A stretch of 64,000 nt of DNA from Paenibacillus plantarum (GTDB lineage: Bacteria; Bacillota; Bacilli; Paenibacillales; NBRC-103111), in NCBI RefSeq assembly GCF_013141695.1, contig NZ_WHNY01000087.1:1-64000 (forward strand). Direction: 5' to 3'. Within the stretch, counting starts at the first letter, position 1, and each line of letters starts with the position of its first letter. Below, piece after piece: positions 25,324-33,576 of this stretch. The notes under the pieces were generated by a model. It saw only the letters and a program-made list of their open reading frames with translations, searched no databases and was not told where the DNA came from. The position numbers were made by a program, and so were the translations under genes.

Positions 25324-26358
25324 TCAACGCAAATCATTATAATGCTGCATCTTCAAGAAGTGAATGGTGACCGTAGTCCCCTCGCCAACCGCTCCCGTAA
25401 TCGACAGATCATGCCCCAGTTTCAGCGCCATTTGTTTGGCTAAGTAGAGTCCCATTCCGGTAGAGCGGCTGTGTGTTCGGCCATTTGTCCCGGTGAAACC
25501 TTTATCGAACACGCGACCTAGATCAGCGGCATCGATCCCTATCCCGGTATCTTGGATGATGAGTCGTTTCTCGGAGTCGGTTTCCTCAGAACGGAAGATG
25601 ATGCTGCCACCATTGTCGGTGTAAGTCAAAGCATTCGCCACGATCTGGTTCACGATGTAGCCCAGCCATTTGCTGTCACTGTTCACGCTCAGGGCCAGCG
25701 ACTCCATATCCGGACGTATCCGTTTGGTGATGAACAGTTTGGCTACTTTCTTGATGCTCTCCTTCACTAGGGTCGTTAACGACAACTCCGAGATGAAATA
25801 ATCTCTGGAGAAGGAGTCGATTCGCGAGTAATAGAGCGCTTGCTCGACGTAACTATCGATCTTGCTAAGCTCGTCCTCAAGTTTGTCTACGAGGTATTCC
25901 GCGGTTTTGCCGGCGCGGTTCTCCATAATGAGACGGCTGGCTGCGATGGGCAGCTTCACTTCATGGATCCAGGAGAGGATGAACTCCTGGTGGTTACGGA
26001 TCTCCGCTTGCAGGAGATGCGTTTCATTGGCTTGATCCTTAGACAACTGAGTCAACAGCTGTAGATAGAGCTCTTGCTCGTTGGTTTGAGGTTCGGGCAT
26101 CGCCGCAATGGCCCAATCTTGATGTTGGTTTTTGCCAAGAAACGCATTGAGTTCCTTGTAGAAGGACTTCCGATAGAAATAGCCAAACGTTATATACAAG
26201 GCAGCGAATAGAAAACAGCCCGTATTCGTGTAGGTGATATTATTAAGGGCGGCCTGCCCTTTTACACTGACAAGCATGATCATTGAAATGAACAGCATCG
26301 TTACCGCATACATCCCTATGAAATATCGTTTATCCTTCAAATAGGAGAGAAAGCTCAT
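25324..26358 (-). CDS. Bce-type intramembrane-sensing histidine kinase
   Basis: Histidine kinase (344 aa) with two N-terminal membrane segments (about 13-33 and 45-62) and almost no extracytoplasmic loop, the form of BceS-like kinases that sense through a partner ABC transporter. The phospho-His is H132 in LSWIHEVKLPI; the ATPase domain has NQIVANALTYT and GMGLYLAKQMA. It overlaps the regulator gene by 4 bp. The partner transporter lies divergently just beyond the regulator. Such modules detect cell-wall-active peptides by monitoring transporter flux; the actual peptide is unknown. Confidence 0.9.
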   Translation of the reverse strand: MSFLSYLKDKRYFIGMYAVTMLFISMIMLVSVKGQAALNNITYTNTGCFLFAALYITFGYFYRKSFYKELNAFLGKNQHQDWAIAAMPEPQTNEQELYLQLLTQLSKDQANETHLLQAEIRNHQEFILSWIHEVKLPIAASRLIMENRAGKTAEYLVDKLEDELSKIDSYVEQALYYSRIDSFSRDYFISELSLTTLVKESIKKVAKLFITKRIRPDMESLALSVNSDSKWLGYIVNQIVANALTYTDNGGSIIFRSEETDSEKRLIIQDTGIGIDAADLGRVFDKGFTGTNGRTHSRSTGMGLYLAKQMALKLGHDLSITGAVGEGTTVTIHFLKMQHYNDLR

Positions 26359-27026
26359 GGGATCATATACCCTTGCCCTTTCTTGGTGGTGATGAAATCA
26401 TCGCGTCCAAGTTCAGCAAGCTTTTTGCGCAGGCGGGTAATATTAACGGTTAACGTATTATCGTCAACGAAACTTTCATCCTCCCAGAGGCCTCGCATCA
26501 TCTGCTCTCGGCTGACGATCGCGCCTTGATGCTGCATGAGAATGGTGAGAATCTTGAATTCATTCCGGGTAAGCTCTGTTTTCTGATCCCCACAAGCGAT
26601 GTCACCATCTTTCAAATCCAGGACGACACCATTATGGGTCATCACGTTAGCCGATGTCTCCATGTAGGAGTAGGTTCTGCGCAGCAGGGCATTGATTTTG
26701 GCCACGAGGACGTCAGTATAGAAAGGCTTCTGGATAAAATCATCGCCACCCATATTCATGGACATGACCATATCCATTGGTGTATTACGAGACGAGAGGA
26801 AGAGAATAGGGACATTCGAAACTTCCCTGATTTGGCGGCACCAATAGAATCCGTCGTACGCCGGTAAATTAATATCCATCAGCACGAGATGGGGATTTTC
26901 GTTCACATACACGGTGAGCACCGCGTCAAATTGTTCGATAATAATCGTTTCAAACCCCCAGCGGCCAAGGGCTTCAGCCACCGTATCGCGTATCGTTTTA
27001 TCATCTTCCACGATCATAATTTTCAC
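26355..27026 (-). CDS. Bce-type OmpR-family response regulator
   Basis: Receiver plus winged-helix regulator (223 aa), starting VKIMIVEDDKTIRD with phospho-Asp D51 (LVLMDINLP) and a C-terminal OmpR-type DNA-binding domain (LTRNEFKILTILMQHQGAIVSREQ). The open frame continues 150 codons upstream to 27476, but that extension crosses the divergent promoter region and the transporter start and has no regulator-like sequence. GAGGAGG, 12 bases before GTG 27026, marks the start. A TNACA-N4-TGTAA box in the divergent region is the likely binding site. Confidence 0.88.
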   Translation of the reverse strand: MKIMIVEDDKTIRDTVAEALGRWGFETIIIEQFDAVLTVYVNENPHLVLMDINLPAYDGFYWCRQIREVSNVPILFLSSRNTPMDMVMSMNMGGDDFIQKPFYTDVLVAKINALLRRTYSYMETSANVMTHNGVVLDLKDGDIACGDQKTELTRNEFKILTILMQHQGAIVSREQMMRGLWEDESFVDDNTLTVNITRLRKKLAELGRDDFITTKKGQGYMIP

Positions 27027-27097
27027 AGACAGTCGATACCTCCTCAAGGGATGAATGAGCCGATTATACCACTTCATCAGAAATGGTAGCATAATCA

Positions 27098-27111
27098 TGA
27101 CAAAATTGTAA
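27098..27111. promoter_or_regulatory. Bce-type regulator binding box
   Basis: TGACAAAATTGTAA matches the TNACA-N4-TGTAA consensus known for BceR-like regulators. It lies 106 bp before the transporter ATPase start. A further word, TTGTAAGTTAC, follows at 27128 (24 bp from the TTGTAAGGTAAC that begins inside the box), possibly a second half-site. Confidence 0.65.
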
Positions 27112-27216
27112 GGTAACGCGAAGGAGTTGTAAGTTACTTCGATGGTTGCATGGTCCCGGAGATAGTAGGATAGAGGTATCAGGAAGCAAACCATGATTAT
27201 TGGAGGAATAACCGAT

Positions 27217-27984
27217 ATGAAAACGATCGTTGAAGCTAAGCAGTTGAAGAAAGTATACGGCACCAAAGGCAATGTATTTACAGCATTGAAAGATATCGAT
27301 TTAACCATTACGCAAGGTGAATTTGTAGGTATTATGGGACCGTCTGGATCAGGCAAAACGACGCTGTTGAACCTGTTAGCCACCATCGACCAGCCAACCT
27401 CGGGGGAAATTGTTGTCGACGGGATTAGCCTCATGAAGATGAAAGAGGCAGAGCTAGCCAAATTTCGCCGTGACAAGCTGGGCTTTATTTTTCAGGATTA
27501 TAACTTGCTGGATACGTTGACTGTGAAAGAGAACATCATTCTCCCGCTTGCCTTAGCAAGAATGAATGTGGCTGAATTGGAGCGCCGCGTAGCTGTGATC
27601 AGCAAGAAGTTCGGCATTGATCCGTTGCTGGATAAGTACCCCTACCAAATTTCTGGTGGTCAAAAGCAGCGAACAGCGGCATGCCGCGCCATCGTGTCGA
27701 ACCCCAGTCTCGTACTGGCCGATGAGCCGACAGGGGCGCTGGATTCCAAGTCCGCGACAGAGCTTCTGGAAAGCTTGCAGAGCTTGAATGTGCAGGACAA
27801 ATCGACGATTCTCATCGTGACGCATGATGCTTTTGCAGCCAGTTATTGTACACGTGTTGTCTTTATTAAAGATGGTCAATTATTTACGGAGTTAAATAAA
27901 GGGAACGCTTCGCGCAAGGAGTTTTTCAACAAAGTCATGGATGTGCTCTCGGTGCTAGGGGGTGGGGCAAGTGACCTTATTTAG
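27217..27984 (+). CDS. BceA-type ABC transporter ATPase
   Basis: ATPase (255 aa) of a peptide-detoxification exporter. Walker A GPSGSGKTT, signature ISGGQKQR, Walker B LVLADEPTGALD and H-loop IVTHDAF are all present. TGGAGG nine bases before ATG 27217 selects this start over ATG 27193. The end overlaps the permease start by 14 bp. The divergent kinase/regulator pair and the Bce-type box make it the inducible transporter of the module. Confidence 0.9.
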   Translation: MKTIVEAKQLKKVYGTKGNVFTALKDIDLTITQGEFVGIMGPSGSGKTTLLNLLATIDQPTSGEIVVDGISLMKMKEAELAKFRRDKLGFIFQDYNLLDTLTVKENIILPLALARMNVAELERRVAVISKKFGIDPLLDKYPYQISGGQKQRTAACRAIVSNPSLVLADEPTGALDSKSATELLESLQSLNVQDKSTILIVTHDAFAASYCTRVVFIKDGQLFTELNKGNASRKEFFNKVMDVLSVLGGGASDLI

Positions 27985-29896
27985 TCTGGCTAGAAGGAAT
28001 GTCATCGGTAATCTGAAAAATTATTTGATCTATTTCATCTCGATGATTTTCAGTGTCGTGATTTACTATACGTTCGTTTCCTTGCGCTACAGTGAGGAGA
28101 TTGCGGCGAATATGCAGAAATGGGAAGGTATGAAGTCCGTTTTCACTCAAGCTTCCATCGTGCTCATCCTGTTCGTTGCGGTGTTTATCTGGTATTCCAA
28201 TTCGTTTTTTACCAAAAAGCGGAAGAAAGAAGTAGGCTTGTACGCCTTGCTTGGCGTGAGGAAGCGTAAGATTGGCACCATGTTATTTTATGAAAATATG
28301 ATGATGGGCATTGGCGCCGTTGCCGTAGGTATCGTGCTGGGCACGTTACTGTCCAAGCTGTTTGCGATGATGTTCCTCAAATTGCTGGATTCAACCGTTG
28401 AAGTCAGCTTCAGTATTTCCTCTGAGGCGATTGTGAACACACTGATCGTATTTGCCATCATTATCGTCGTAACTTCGATCCATAGCTACCGATTGATCTA
28501 TCGCTTTCAGCTCGTGGAATTGTTCAAGGCAGAGCAAGAGGGAGAGCAGGTTCCGAAGCCATCGGCTTTATCAGCGGTTTTGGCCATAGGCCTATTGATT
28601 CTCGGCTATTGGACGGTGTTCCAGCCTATGACGACTTCTGCCCAATTGGGACGGAATTTCCTCATTATCTTCGCCACCTTGATCGCTGGCACGTATCTGC
28701 TATTCCGGTATGCACTCATTTATATCTTGAAAATCGCTCAAAAGACGAAGTCTCGCTACTATAAAGGCATGAACATGATCTCCACAGCGCAATTGATTTA
28801 TCGCATTCGAGGGAATACACGAATGTTCACGATGATTGCGCTGCTCAGTGCGCTAACGCTTTGTGCCGTTACGGTGGGTTCAAGCTCCTATTTCACGATC
28901 ACCAAAGAAGCAGAGGAAGAAGCCCCTTTCAGCTACATGCACATATCACAAGGAGCAAGCTTCGATGGGCAAGTTAGCGCTATGCTGGAGCAGGATAAAG
29001 AACATCCGATCGAGGCTAAGCTGGATGTTCCGATTATCCGAATTACTGCGGATGTGACGAATTTCTACTATCATCCATCAGGTCATGATGCGAAGGCCGT
29101 TCCGATTAAGCTCATTTCGGCTTCGATGTACAATAAGACTTCCGATGTGTTGAATCGACAAGGATTGATTGAACTGCAAGACAACGATGTCGCTATCATT
29201 CAGCCGAGATATGCGACTTTTACCGATAATGAGGTGGTTGGGAATACGATTTCGTTTAATTCTCAGACAGGTAGTCAGACCCTGACGGTGAAACAGCGCA
29301 TCGTAGGAAGAATAGTGCCATGGAGCTTCCCCGATCTCGTCTTCATCGTCAGTGATTCCCTGTATGCCAAGCTGGTCCCAGGATCAGACGAAGTGACCTA
29401 CAAAGGGTATGTCGTTAAGAATCAAGGGTCAACGAAACTGACCTCTAATTCCCTGATGAAGCTGAAAACAGAGCAGAACGGGCTGTCCTCCTACTATTAT
29501 CAATATCGCCAAAACATGGAGTCAGCAGGCATGGATATATTCACGCTTGGTTTCTTAGGACTTGTCTTTCTAGCCGCAACGGGTTGTATGATTTACTTCA
29601 AACAGCTGACCGATGCGAACGAGGATAAAGAGCGTTATGCGATGCTGCGCAAAATCGGTGTCAGCCGCAAAGAAATTAGGACGACGATCGCCAAACAGAC
29701 CCTGTTCGTATTCATGCTGCCGCTAATACTAGGTGTTATGCATAGTATCATGGTACTCAAGGCGCTGACGTCGATCCAGATGATTAGCGGAGAGATCCTC
29801 ATTCCAGTGATTACGACGACGGTCCTTTATGCAGCTATTTATTTCTGCTACTTCGTGCTATGTCTCGGAGCCTCGAACCGTATCGTCAGCAGGTAA
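27971..29896 (+). CDS. BceB-type ABC transporter permease
   Basis: Permease (641 aa) with ten predicted membrane segments: one N-terminal, three around 50-150, a pair near 195-240, one near 285 and three after 520, with a large extracytoplasmic domain (about 310-515), as in BceB. The N-terminus VTLFSLARRNVIGNLKNYLIYF is typical. GTG 27971, six bases after AGGGGGTG, is the probable start; GTG 27962 lies inside the ribosome binding site. The last 39 bp overlap the 3' end of the convergent kinase gene, so both coding regions share DNA on opposite strands and no terminator fits between them. Confidence 0.88.
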   Translation: MTLFSLARRNVIGNLKNYLIYFISMIFSVVIYYTFVSLRYSEEIAANMQKWEGMKSVFTQASIVLILFVAVFIWYSNSFFTKKRKKEVGLYALLGVRKRKIGTMLFYENMMMGIGAVAVGIVLGTLLSKLFAMMFLKLLDSTVEVSFSISSEAIVNTLIVFAIIIVVTSIHSYRLIYRFQLVELFKAEQEGEQVPKPSALSAVLAIGLLILGYWTVFQPMTTSAQLGRNFLIIFATLIAGTYLLFRYALIYILKIAQKTKSRYYKGMNMISTAQLIYRIRGNTRMFTMIALLSALTLCAVTVGSSSYFTITKEAEEEAPFSYMHISQGASFDGQVSAMLEQDKEHPIEAKLDVPIIRITADVTNFYYHPSGHDAKAVPIKLISASMYNKTSDVLNRQGLIELQDNDVAIIQPRYATFTDNEVVGNTISFNSQTGSQTLTVKQRIVGRIVPWSFPDLVFIVSDSLYAKLVPGSDEVTYKGYVVKNQGSTKLTSNSLMKLKTEQNGLSSYYYQYRQNMESAGMDIFTLGFLGLVFLAATGCMIYFKQLTDANEDKERYAMLRKIGVSRKEIRTTIAKQTLFVFMLPLILGVMHSIMVLKALTSIQMISGEILIPVITTTVLYAAIYFCYFVLCLGASNRIVSR

Positions 29897-31432
29897 AATG
29901 GTGAACGTGACGCCATCACTTTCATTCTTAGCCTGAACGCTCATCGCATGATGATCCATAATTTGTTTCACAATAGCTAGGCCGAGTCCGAACTGCCCCT
30001 TGCCGCCGGTGCGGAATGGCTCGAACAGATTATCCGCGATTATCTCATCGAGCAGCGGACCGTCGTTACTCATCCGAATTTCAAAATGAGGAGCGGGACT
30101 CATGCGGATCCGAATGCAAGTTTCGGCATAACGAAGCTGATTATCGAGCATGTTTTCCAAAGCGATCTTCCATTGTTCCTGATCTCCAAGGAGCGTGTGT
30201 GGAGCTAGGTTCAGCTCCCAGGTGATCTCAGGACGCTTATAACGGAGTCGTTCGACAACATCTTCGATGACTGCCTTGATTTCAAAAGCATGGAAAGGCT
30301 TCTCTTTGGCCGTAAAATAATTCAATTTGTTTAGCAATAACAGATCGCGGATGCGCTTCTCCAGGCGTTCGCCTTCTTTCATAATGACGCCTAAACTGGC
30401 ACTTAACGTGCCTTTGGGAAAAACACCGTCTTGAATGGATTGCGCATAACTGCGGATCACCATGACCGGTGTTTTTAGTTCGTGCGACGTATGCTGCAGA
30501 AAGAATTGCTGCGCACGATCTTGTTTCACAAGCCGCTGACGCATCCCTTCAATGGCTTTGCCTAGGCGGCCAATCTCATCTTTACGGCGGCCCGTGTCGA
30601 TGGGCTCATGCCAATCGCGTTCGGCCATACGTCCCACATGGCGTTCCATCTGAACGAGGGGACGTGTGAAATACCGAGCCAGCAGTAAGCAGGGGAGCCA
30701 GCTGATCACGATCAGGCCGACCATCAGTAAGATCAGTCGGACGAACATCGACATGATGAGATCATTGCGGTAGTTACCCCAAGCGTAGGAAACGATAAAG
30801 TTGGGTGCTCCTTGGACGAGCTCTTTGCGGATGACATAAAAGATGCTGTTATTATCAATACTGCGCGTATACTTGGCAACGGGCTGCATCTGGGCTAGCG
30901 CATCTTTCTCCATCGCTGCCATGAATGGCTCTGCCGAATGGATCGTTGTTGTTGCCGCCATGGACTCGGCTGCTTGTGTGCCACTAATCGTAAAATGCCG
31001 AATGGAAGGGCCGGTCAGCGTTCTTTCAAAAGGAGCTGTTATCTGGGCGGAAAGCTTAGAAGCTTCGGTCAAAGTGGGAACAGGTTCACTCGATGAAACT
31101 CCCATTTGTACGTTACTGCTTCCATCGACGTTAGGGACAACTAGAACACGACTTCCAAGCGATGGATCAGATGCTGAGAGTGATGTCATGTTCATAGGCT
31201 GTGGTAATAGGGGGATAGCAAAAACAGGACTCGCTACCGCTTGCACGTGCGTAGCCTCTACTTGTAGCCCACTTTGGGTATCCATCAAAATATTGTAAAG
31301 CTGCTCGGTGAAAAACCCTTTCAGCGTCCAAGGCAATAACACCGCGAGCAATGTGAAAATGAACAAAGTCAGCGCGGCGAAGGCTCCCCATAATTTCAGG
31401 GCGAGCGGCCACTGGCCTAGTCGAAGACTCAT
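29858..31432 (-). CDS. Sensor histidine kinase with HAMP domain
   Basis: Membrane kinase (524 aa): segment at about 14-36, extracytoplasmic sensor domain (about 40-222) of no family I recognise, segment at about 228-252, HAMP (about 253-305), HisKA with H317 in FLQHTSHELKTPV, and HATPase with GQFGLGLAIVKQ. It overlaps the response-regulator gene by 4 bp (ATGA). Its 3' end overlaps the convergent transporter permease by 39 bp. A secreted protein of unknown function is encoded upstream in the same direction and may belong to the same system. Confidence 0.88.
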   Translation of the reverse strand: MSLRLGQWPLALKLWGAFAALTLFIFTLLAVLLPWTLKGFFTEQLYNILMDTQSGLQVEATHVQAVASPVFAIPLLPQPMNMTSLSASDPSLGSRVLVVPNVDGSSNVQMGVSSSEPVPTLTEASKLSAQITAPFERTLTGPSIRHFTISGTQAAESMAATTTIHSAEPFMAAMEKDALAQMQPVAKYTRSIDNNSIFYVIRKELVQGAPNFIVSYAWGNYRNDLIMSMFVRLILLMVGLIVISWLPCLLLARYFTRPLVQMERHVGRMAERDWHEPIDTGRRKDEIGRLGKAIEGMRQRLVKQDRAQQFFLQHTSHELKTPVMVIRSYAQSIQDGVFPKGTLSASLGVIMKEGERLEKRIRDLLLLNKLNYFTAKEKPFHAFEIKAVIEDVVERLRYKRPEITWELNLAPHTLLGDQEQWKIALENMLDNQLRYAETCIRIRMSPAPHFEIRMSNDGPLLDEIIADNLFEPFRTGGKGQFGLGLAIVKQIMDHHAMSVQAKNESDGVTFTILPADDTVRGSET

Positions 31433-32127
31433 GCTTTCACCATCCTATACCCGTATCCGTATACGGTTTCTAAACGCATGTCGGGCAGCTTGCGGCGCAG
31501 TCTGCGTACTAAATCATCAACGACACGATCGGTACCGAAGTAGTCGATGCCCCAAACCCCACGCAGCACCTGCTCGCGTTCAAGCACTTGTCCTTGATGC
31601 TGCACGAAGTAGAGCAGCAGCTCATATTCCTTCGATGTCAAATCGAGCGTGGTGCCATAACTATTGCTTACTGTGCGAGCGGGCTCATCGATCGTGTAGG
31701 AAGCCAATGTAGTAAGCTGCGCGCGGCGCTCCATGGAGGCTGTCAGCACGCTGTTCCCTTGCCGCGCATATACGCGCTCTAGCAGCTTGCGGCAGCGGAT
31801 GACTAGCTCGCGTGGCAGAAACGGCTTCGCCAAATAGTCGTCGCTCCCAAGCTCAAGACCAATAATGCGATCGATATCGGCATCGCGGGCCGAGATGAAG
31901 ATCACCGGCTGTGAGGGTTGATCGGCTTTAATCTCTCGGATGAGCTGGAAGCCATCCACCCCTGGCAGCATGATATCGAGGACCCACAAGTCCGGCCGCT
32001 CCGAGATCGCTTCTCTGGCTGAAGTTCCATCGGGGAACGAACGCACCTGCCACCCCTCTTTCTCCAAATAGGCGCCTAGTACGCCTCTTAAATGCTCTTC
32101 GTCTTCTACTAAAAAGATGCTATACAT
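31429..32127 (-). CDS. OmpR-family response regulator
   Basis: Receiver (D51 in LWVLDIMLPGVDG; K in LAKPFLPRE) followed by a winged-helix domain (LTSKEYELLLYFVQHQG, FGTDRVVDDLVRRLRRKL), 232 aa. GGAAGGCGTGAT precedes the ATG. It is the partner of the overlapping kinase. The gene lies 92 bp after the secreted-protein gene, with a terminator-like hairpin between. Confidence 0.9.
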   Translation of the reverse strand: MYSIFLVEDEEHLRGVLGAYLEKEGWQVRSFPDGTSAREAISERPDLWVLDIMLPGVDGFQLIREIKADQPSQPVIFISARDADIDRIIGLELGSDDYLAKPFLPRELVIRCRKLLERVYARQGNSVLTASMERRAQLTTLASYTIDEPARTVSNSYGTTLDLTSKEYELLLYFVQHQGQVLEREQVLRGVWGIDYFGTDRVVDDLVRRLRRKLPDMRLETVYGYGYRMVKA

Positions 32128-32162
32128 CGTATATCACGCCTTCCATGCCTTTTAACATGTGG

Positions 32163-32203
32163 AAAAGTGGAGCCGATTCGCCATGTTGTGCGATCGGTTC
32201 CAC
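32163..32203 (-). terminator. Terminator after the secreted-protein gene
   Basis: On the minus strand GTGGAACCGAT (complement of 32193-32203) pairs with ATCGGCTCCAC (complement of 32167-32177), followed by TTTT. One mispair (G-T type). It probably separates the secreted-protein gene from the regulator/kinase pair, perhaps only partly. Confidence 0.55.
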
Positions 32204-32219
32204 CTTGCTTAATGCTTAT

Positions 32220-33017
32220 TTATTTTTTCTCAGCTTCCGTTTGCTGTTCTTTCATTTTTTTAGTCATGTCACGCATGTCTTCTGTTCCCTTTACAAAATC
32301 CTTCAATAAATCCGGCAAGATCGCACGAATCGCTTCTGCATCATCCGCTTCTACCGCATCTGTTAATTTTTGTTGAAGTTTCATGCTCTCAGTTTCTACA
32401 GGCTTAGCTACCATTATATCACTCGTAACTCCAGCCTCAACTGGAAGAAGACGGGTAATCTGCTCTGGCGTCGTTCCATCGGCCTGCGCAGTGCGTGTGA
32501 AGAACACGCGTTGAGGAGCGACTGTCCCTTCAGGAAGGTTTTTCAGCTCATCAGCTGTGAGAGCAGGTAGTAGTGGTGAAGCTTCGATGGCTTTTCCACC
32601 TTCAATTGATGTTATGAATGTAGCATCCGAAGATGGGAATACTTGCATTTTACCATCTGCATCTTCTTTGGAAATGGTTACTGTCTTAGCGAAAGTAGGT
32701 TTTGGCAGATCCGCTTCTGCTTGCTTGCGATCGTCTAGTGCTTTCTTCCAGTCCGCTAGGGTATCTGGGGCATATGTTGTGGCTAGCAGCTTCAAATAGT
32801 TGCGCTCATGAGCCGGTTGGCCAAGCAAGCCTGCACTTGCAGAGCGGATATGGAGCGCTGGCATTGAACTAACTGCTTTTACCATTTGAATAGCCTCAGT
32901 AGGCTTCGCTTCTGTTGTCGTATCTGCCGCAGATGCACTTACTGCACCGAATGCGATGGTTGTCATAATAGCTAGCAGGCTCGTTTGAACGGCGCGTTTT
33001 TTCCATGTTGTTTTCAT
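32220..33017 (-). CDS. Secreted protein of unknown function
   Basis: Protein of 265 aa with a Sec signal peptide (MKTTWKKRAVQTSLLAIMTT start, cleavage near ASA-AD, residue 30). The mature part is Ala/Thr-rich and acidic-basic mixed, with a charged C-terminal helix ending KKMKEQQTEAEKK. I recognise no domain or catalytic motif. It stands directly upstream of, and co-directional with, a response regulator and kinase, so it could be a periplasmic-side partner or a target of that system. The start has a clear AGGAG site. Nothing suggests truncation. Confidence 0.65.
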   Translation of the reverse strand: MKTTWKKRAVQTSLLAIMTTIAFGAVSASAADTTTEAKPTEAIQMVKAVSSMPALHIRSASAGLLGQPAHERNYLKLLATTYAPDTLADWKKALDDRKQAEADLPKPTFAKTVTISKEDADGKMQVFPSSDATFITSIEGGKAIEASPLLPALTADELKNLPEGTVAPQRVFFTRTAQADGTTPEQITRLLPVEAGVTSDIMVAKPVETESMKLQQKLTDAVEADDAEAIRAILPDLLKDFVKGTEDMRDMTKKMKEQQTEAEKK

Positions 33018-33229
33018 AGTTTGAAAACTCCTTTCGATTTATGTAGCATGTAGGGATGGTTGATTTCCCTTACACCCTTACTGTACCGAAAGATTATGGA
33101 CATCCTATCGTAACATTGTGGGAAATTATGTGTTGATAAGAAAACACCACCCCAGGGACCATGCCGCTGTGGTGGTGTATATAGAAAGGTTCTTTCTTCA
33201 CTTTATCTGATTCGGCTTTCCAACCCGTC

Positions 33230-33414
33230 TAAATGGAAAACATACAGTTAATTCTCGCAAATTCCTCCGAATTTCACGATTAGATGGAATGAATGTCGTT
33301 AAATCATCGAATTTCACCAGTATTCACTTGAAATCTTGGAATTACATGGATAATTTCCAGTTAAATCATGGAAACACGAAGTAGACGTGAAAGTAACTGT
33401 ACAAAATACAGTTA
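33230..33414. repeat. Four-box 185-bp element, TAACTGG type
   Basis: Direct boxes at 33230 (TAAATGGAAAACATACAGTT) and 33281 (TAGATGGAATGAATGTCGTT); inverted boxes at 33339 (ending TTTCCAGTTA) and 33390 (ending AATACAGTTA). Start spacings are 51, 58 and 51 bp, identical to the copy at 46146-46330. The last box is itself a 9-bp palindrome. Confidence 0.75.
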
Positions 33415-33484
33415 CTCTAGTATTTGGCCACGGCTGCCCGCATCCCTGCAGGAGAGAGGAGCGCCAACGTGGCTTTCGTATACC

Positions 33485-33520
33485 AAAAGGGACGTACTTC
33501 TCAAGTACAGTCCCTTTTCT
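33485..33520. terminator. Bidirectional terminator downstream of the SDR gene
   Basis: AAAAGGGACGTACTT and AAGTACAGTCCCTTTT (33485-33518) form a 15-bp stem with one bulge, flanked by T-rich sequence for both strands. It lies 57 bp beyond the SDR stop codon on the minus strand. Confidence 0.8.
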
Positions 33521-33535
33521 TGTATTTCACCATAA

Positions 33536-33568
33536 ACGCTCCCGTCCTTGAAGGACGACGTAGCCTAT
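33536..33568. repeat. GTCCTTGAAGGAC repeat, copy 1
   Basis: Core ACGCTCCCGTCCTTGAAGGA followed by CGACGTAGCCTA. A copy with four differences lies at 46367-46398, in both cases 37-122 bp downstream of a TAACTGG-type four-box element. Confidence 0.7.
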
Positions 33569-33576
33569 TAATTTGC

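Larger units (their letters stand above)
33018..33576. other. Intergenic region with repeats and two terminators
   Basis: No gene. It holds a minus-strand hairpin, ACACCACC / GGTGGTGT (33144-33178) with TTTT on the minus strand; the four-box element 33230-33414; a strong hairpin with T-runs on both sides (33485-33518); and a palindromic word around GTCCTTGAAGGAC (33536-33568) that recurs at 46367-46398. Confidence 0.75.

Noticed and set aside
27027-27476. N-terminal 150-codon extension of the Bce-type regulator
   Set aside because: It runs through the divergent promoter region and the transporter start. The receiver domain begins at the GTG at 27026, which has its own ribosome binding site.
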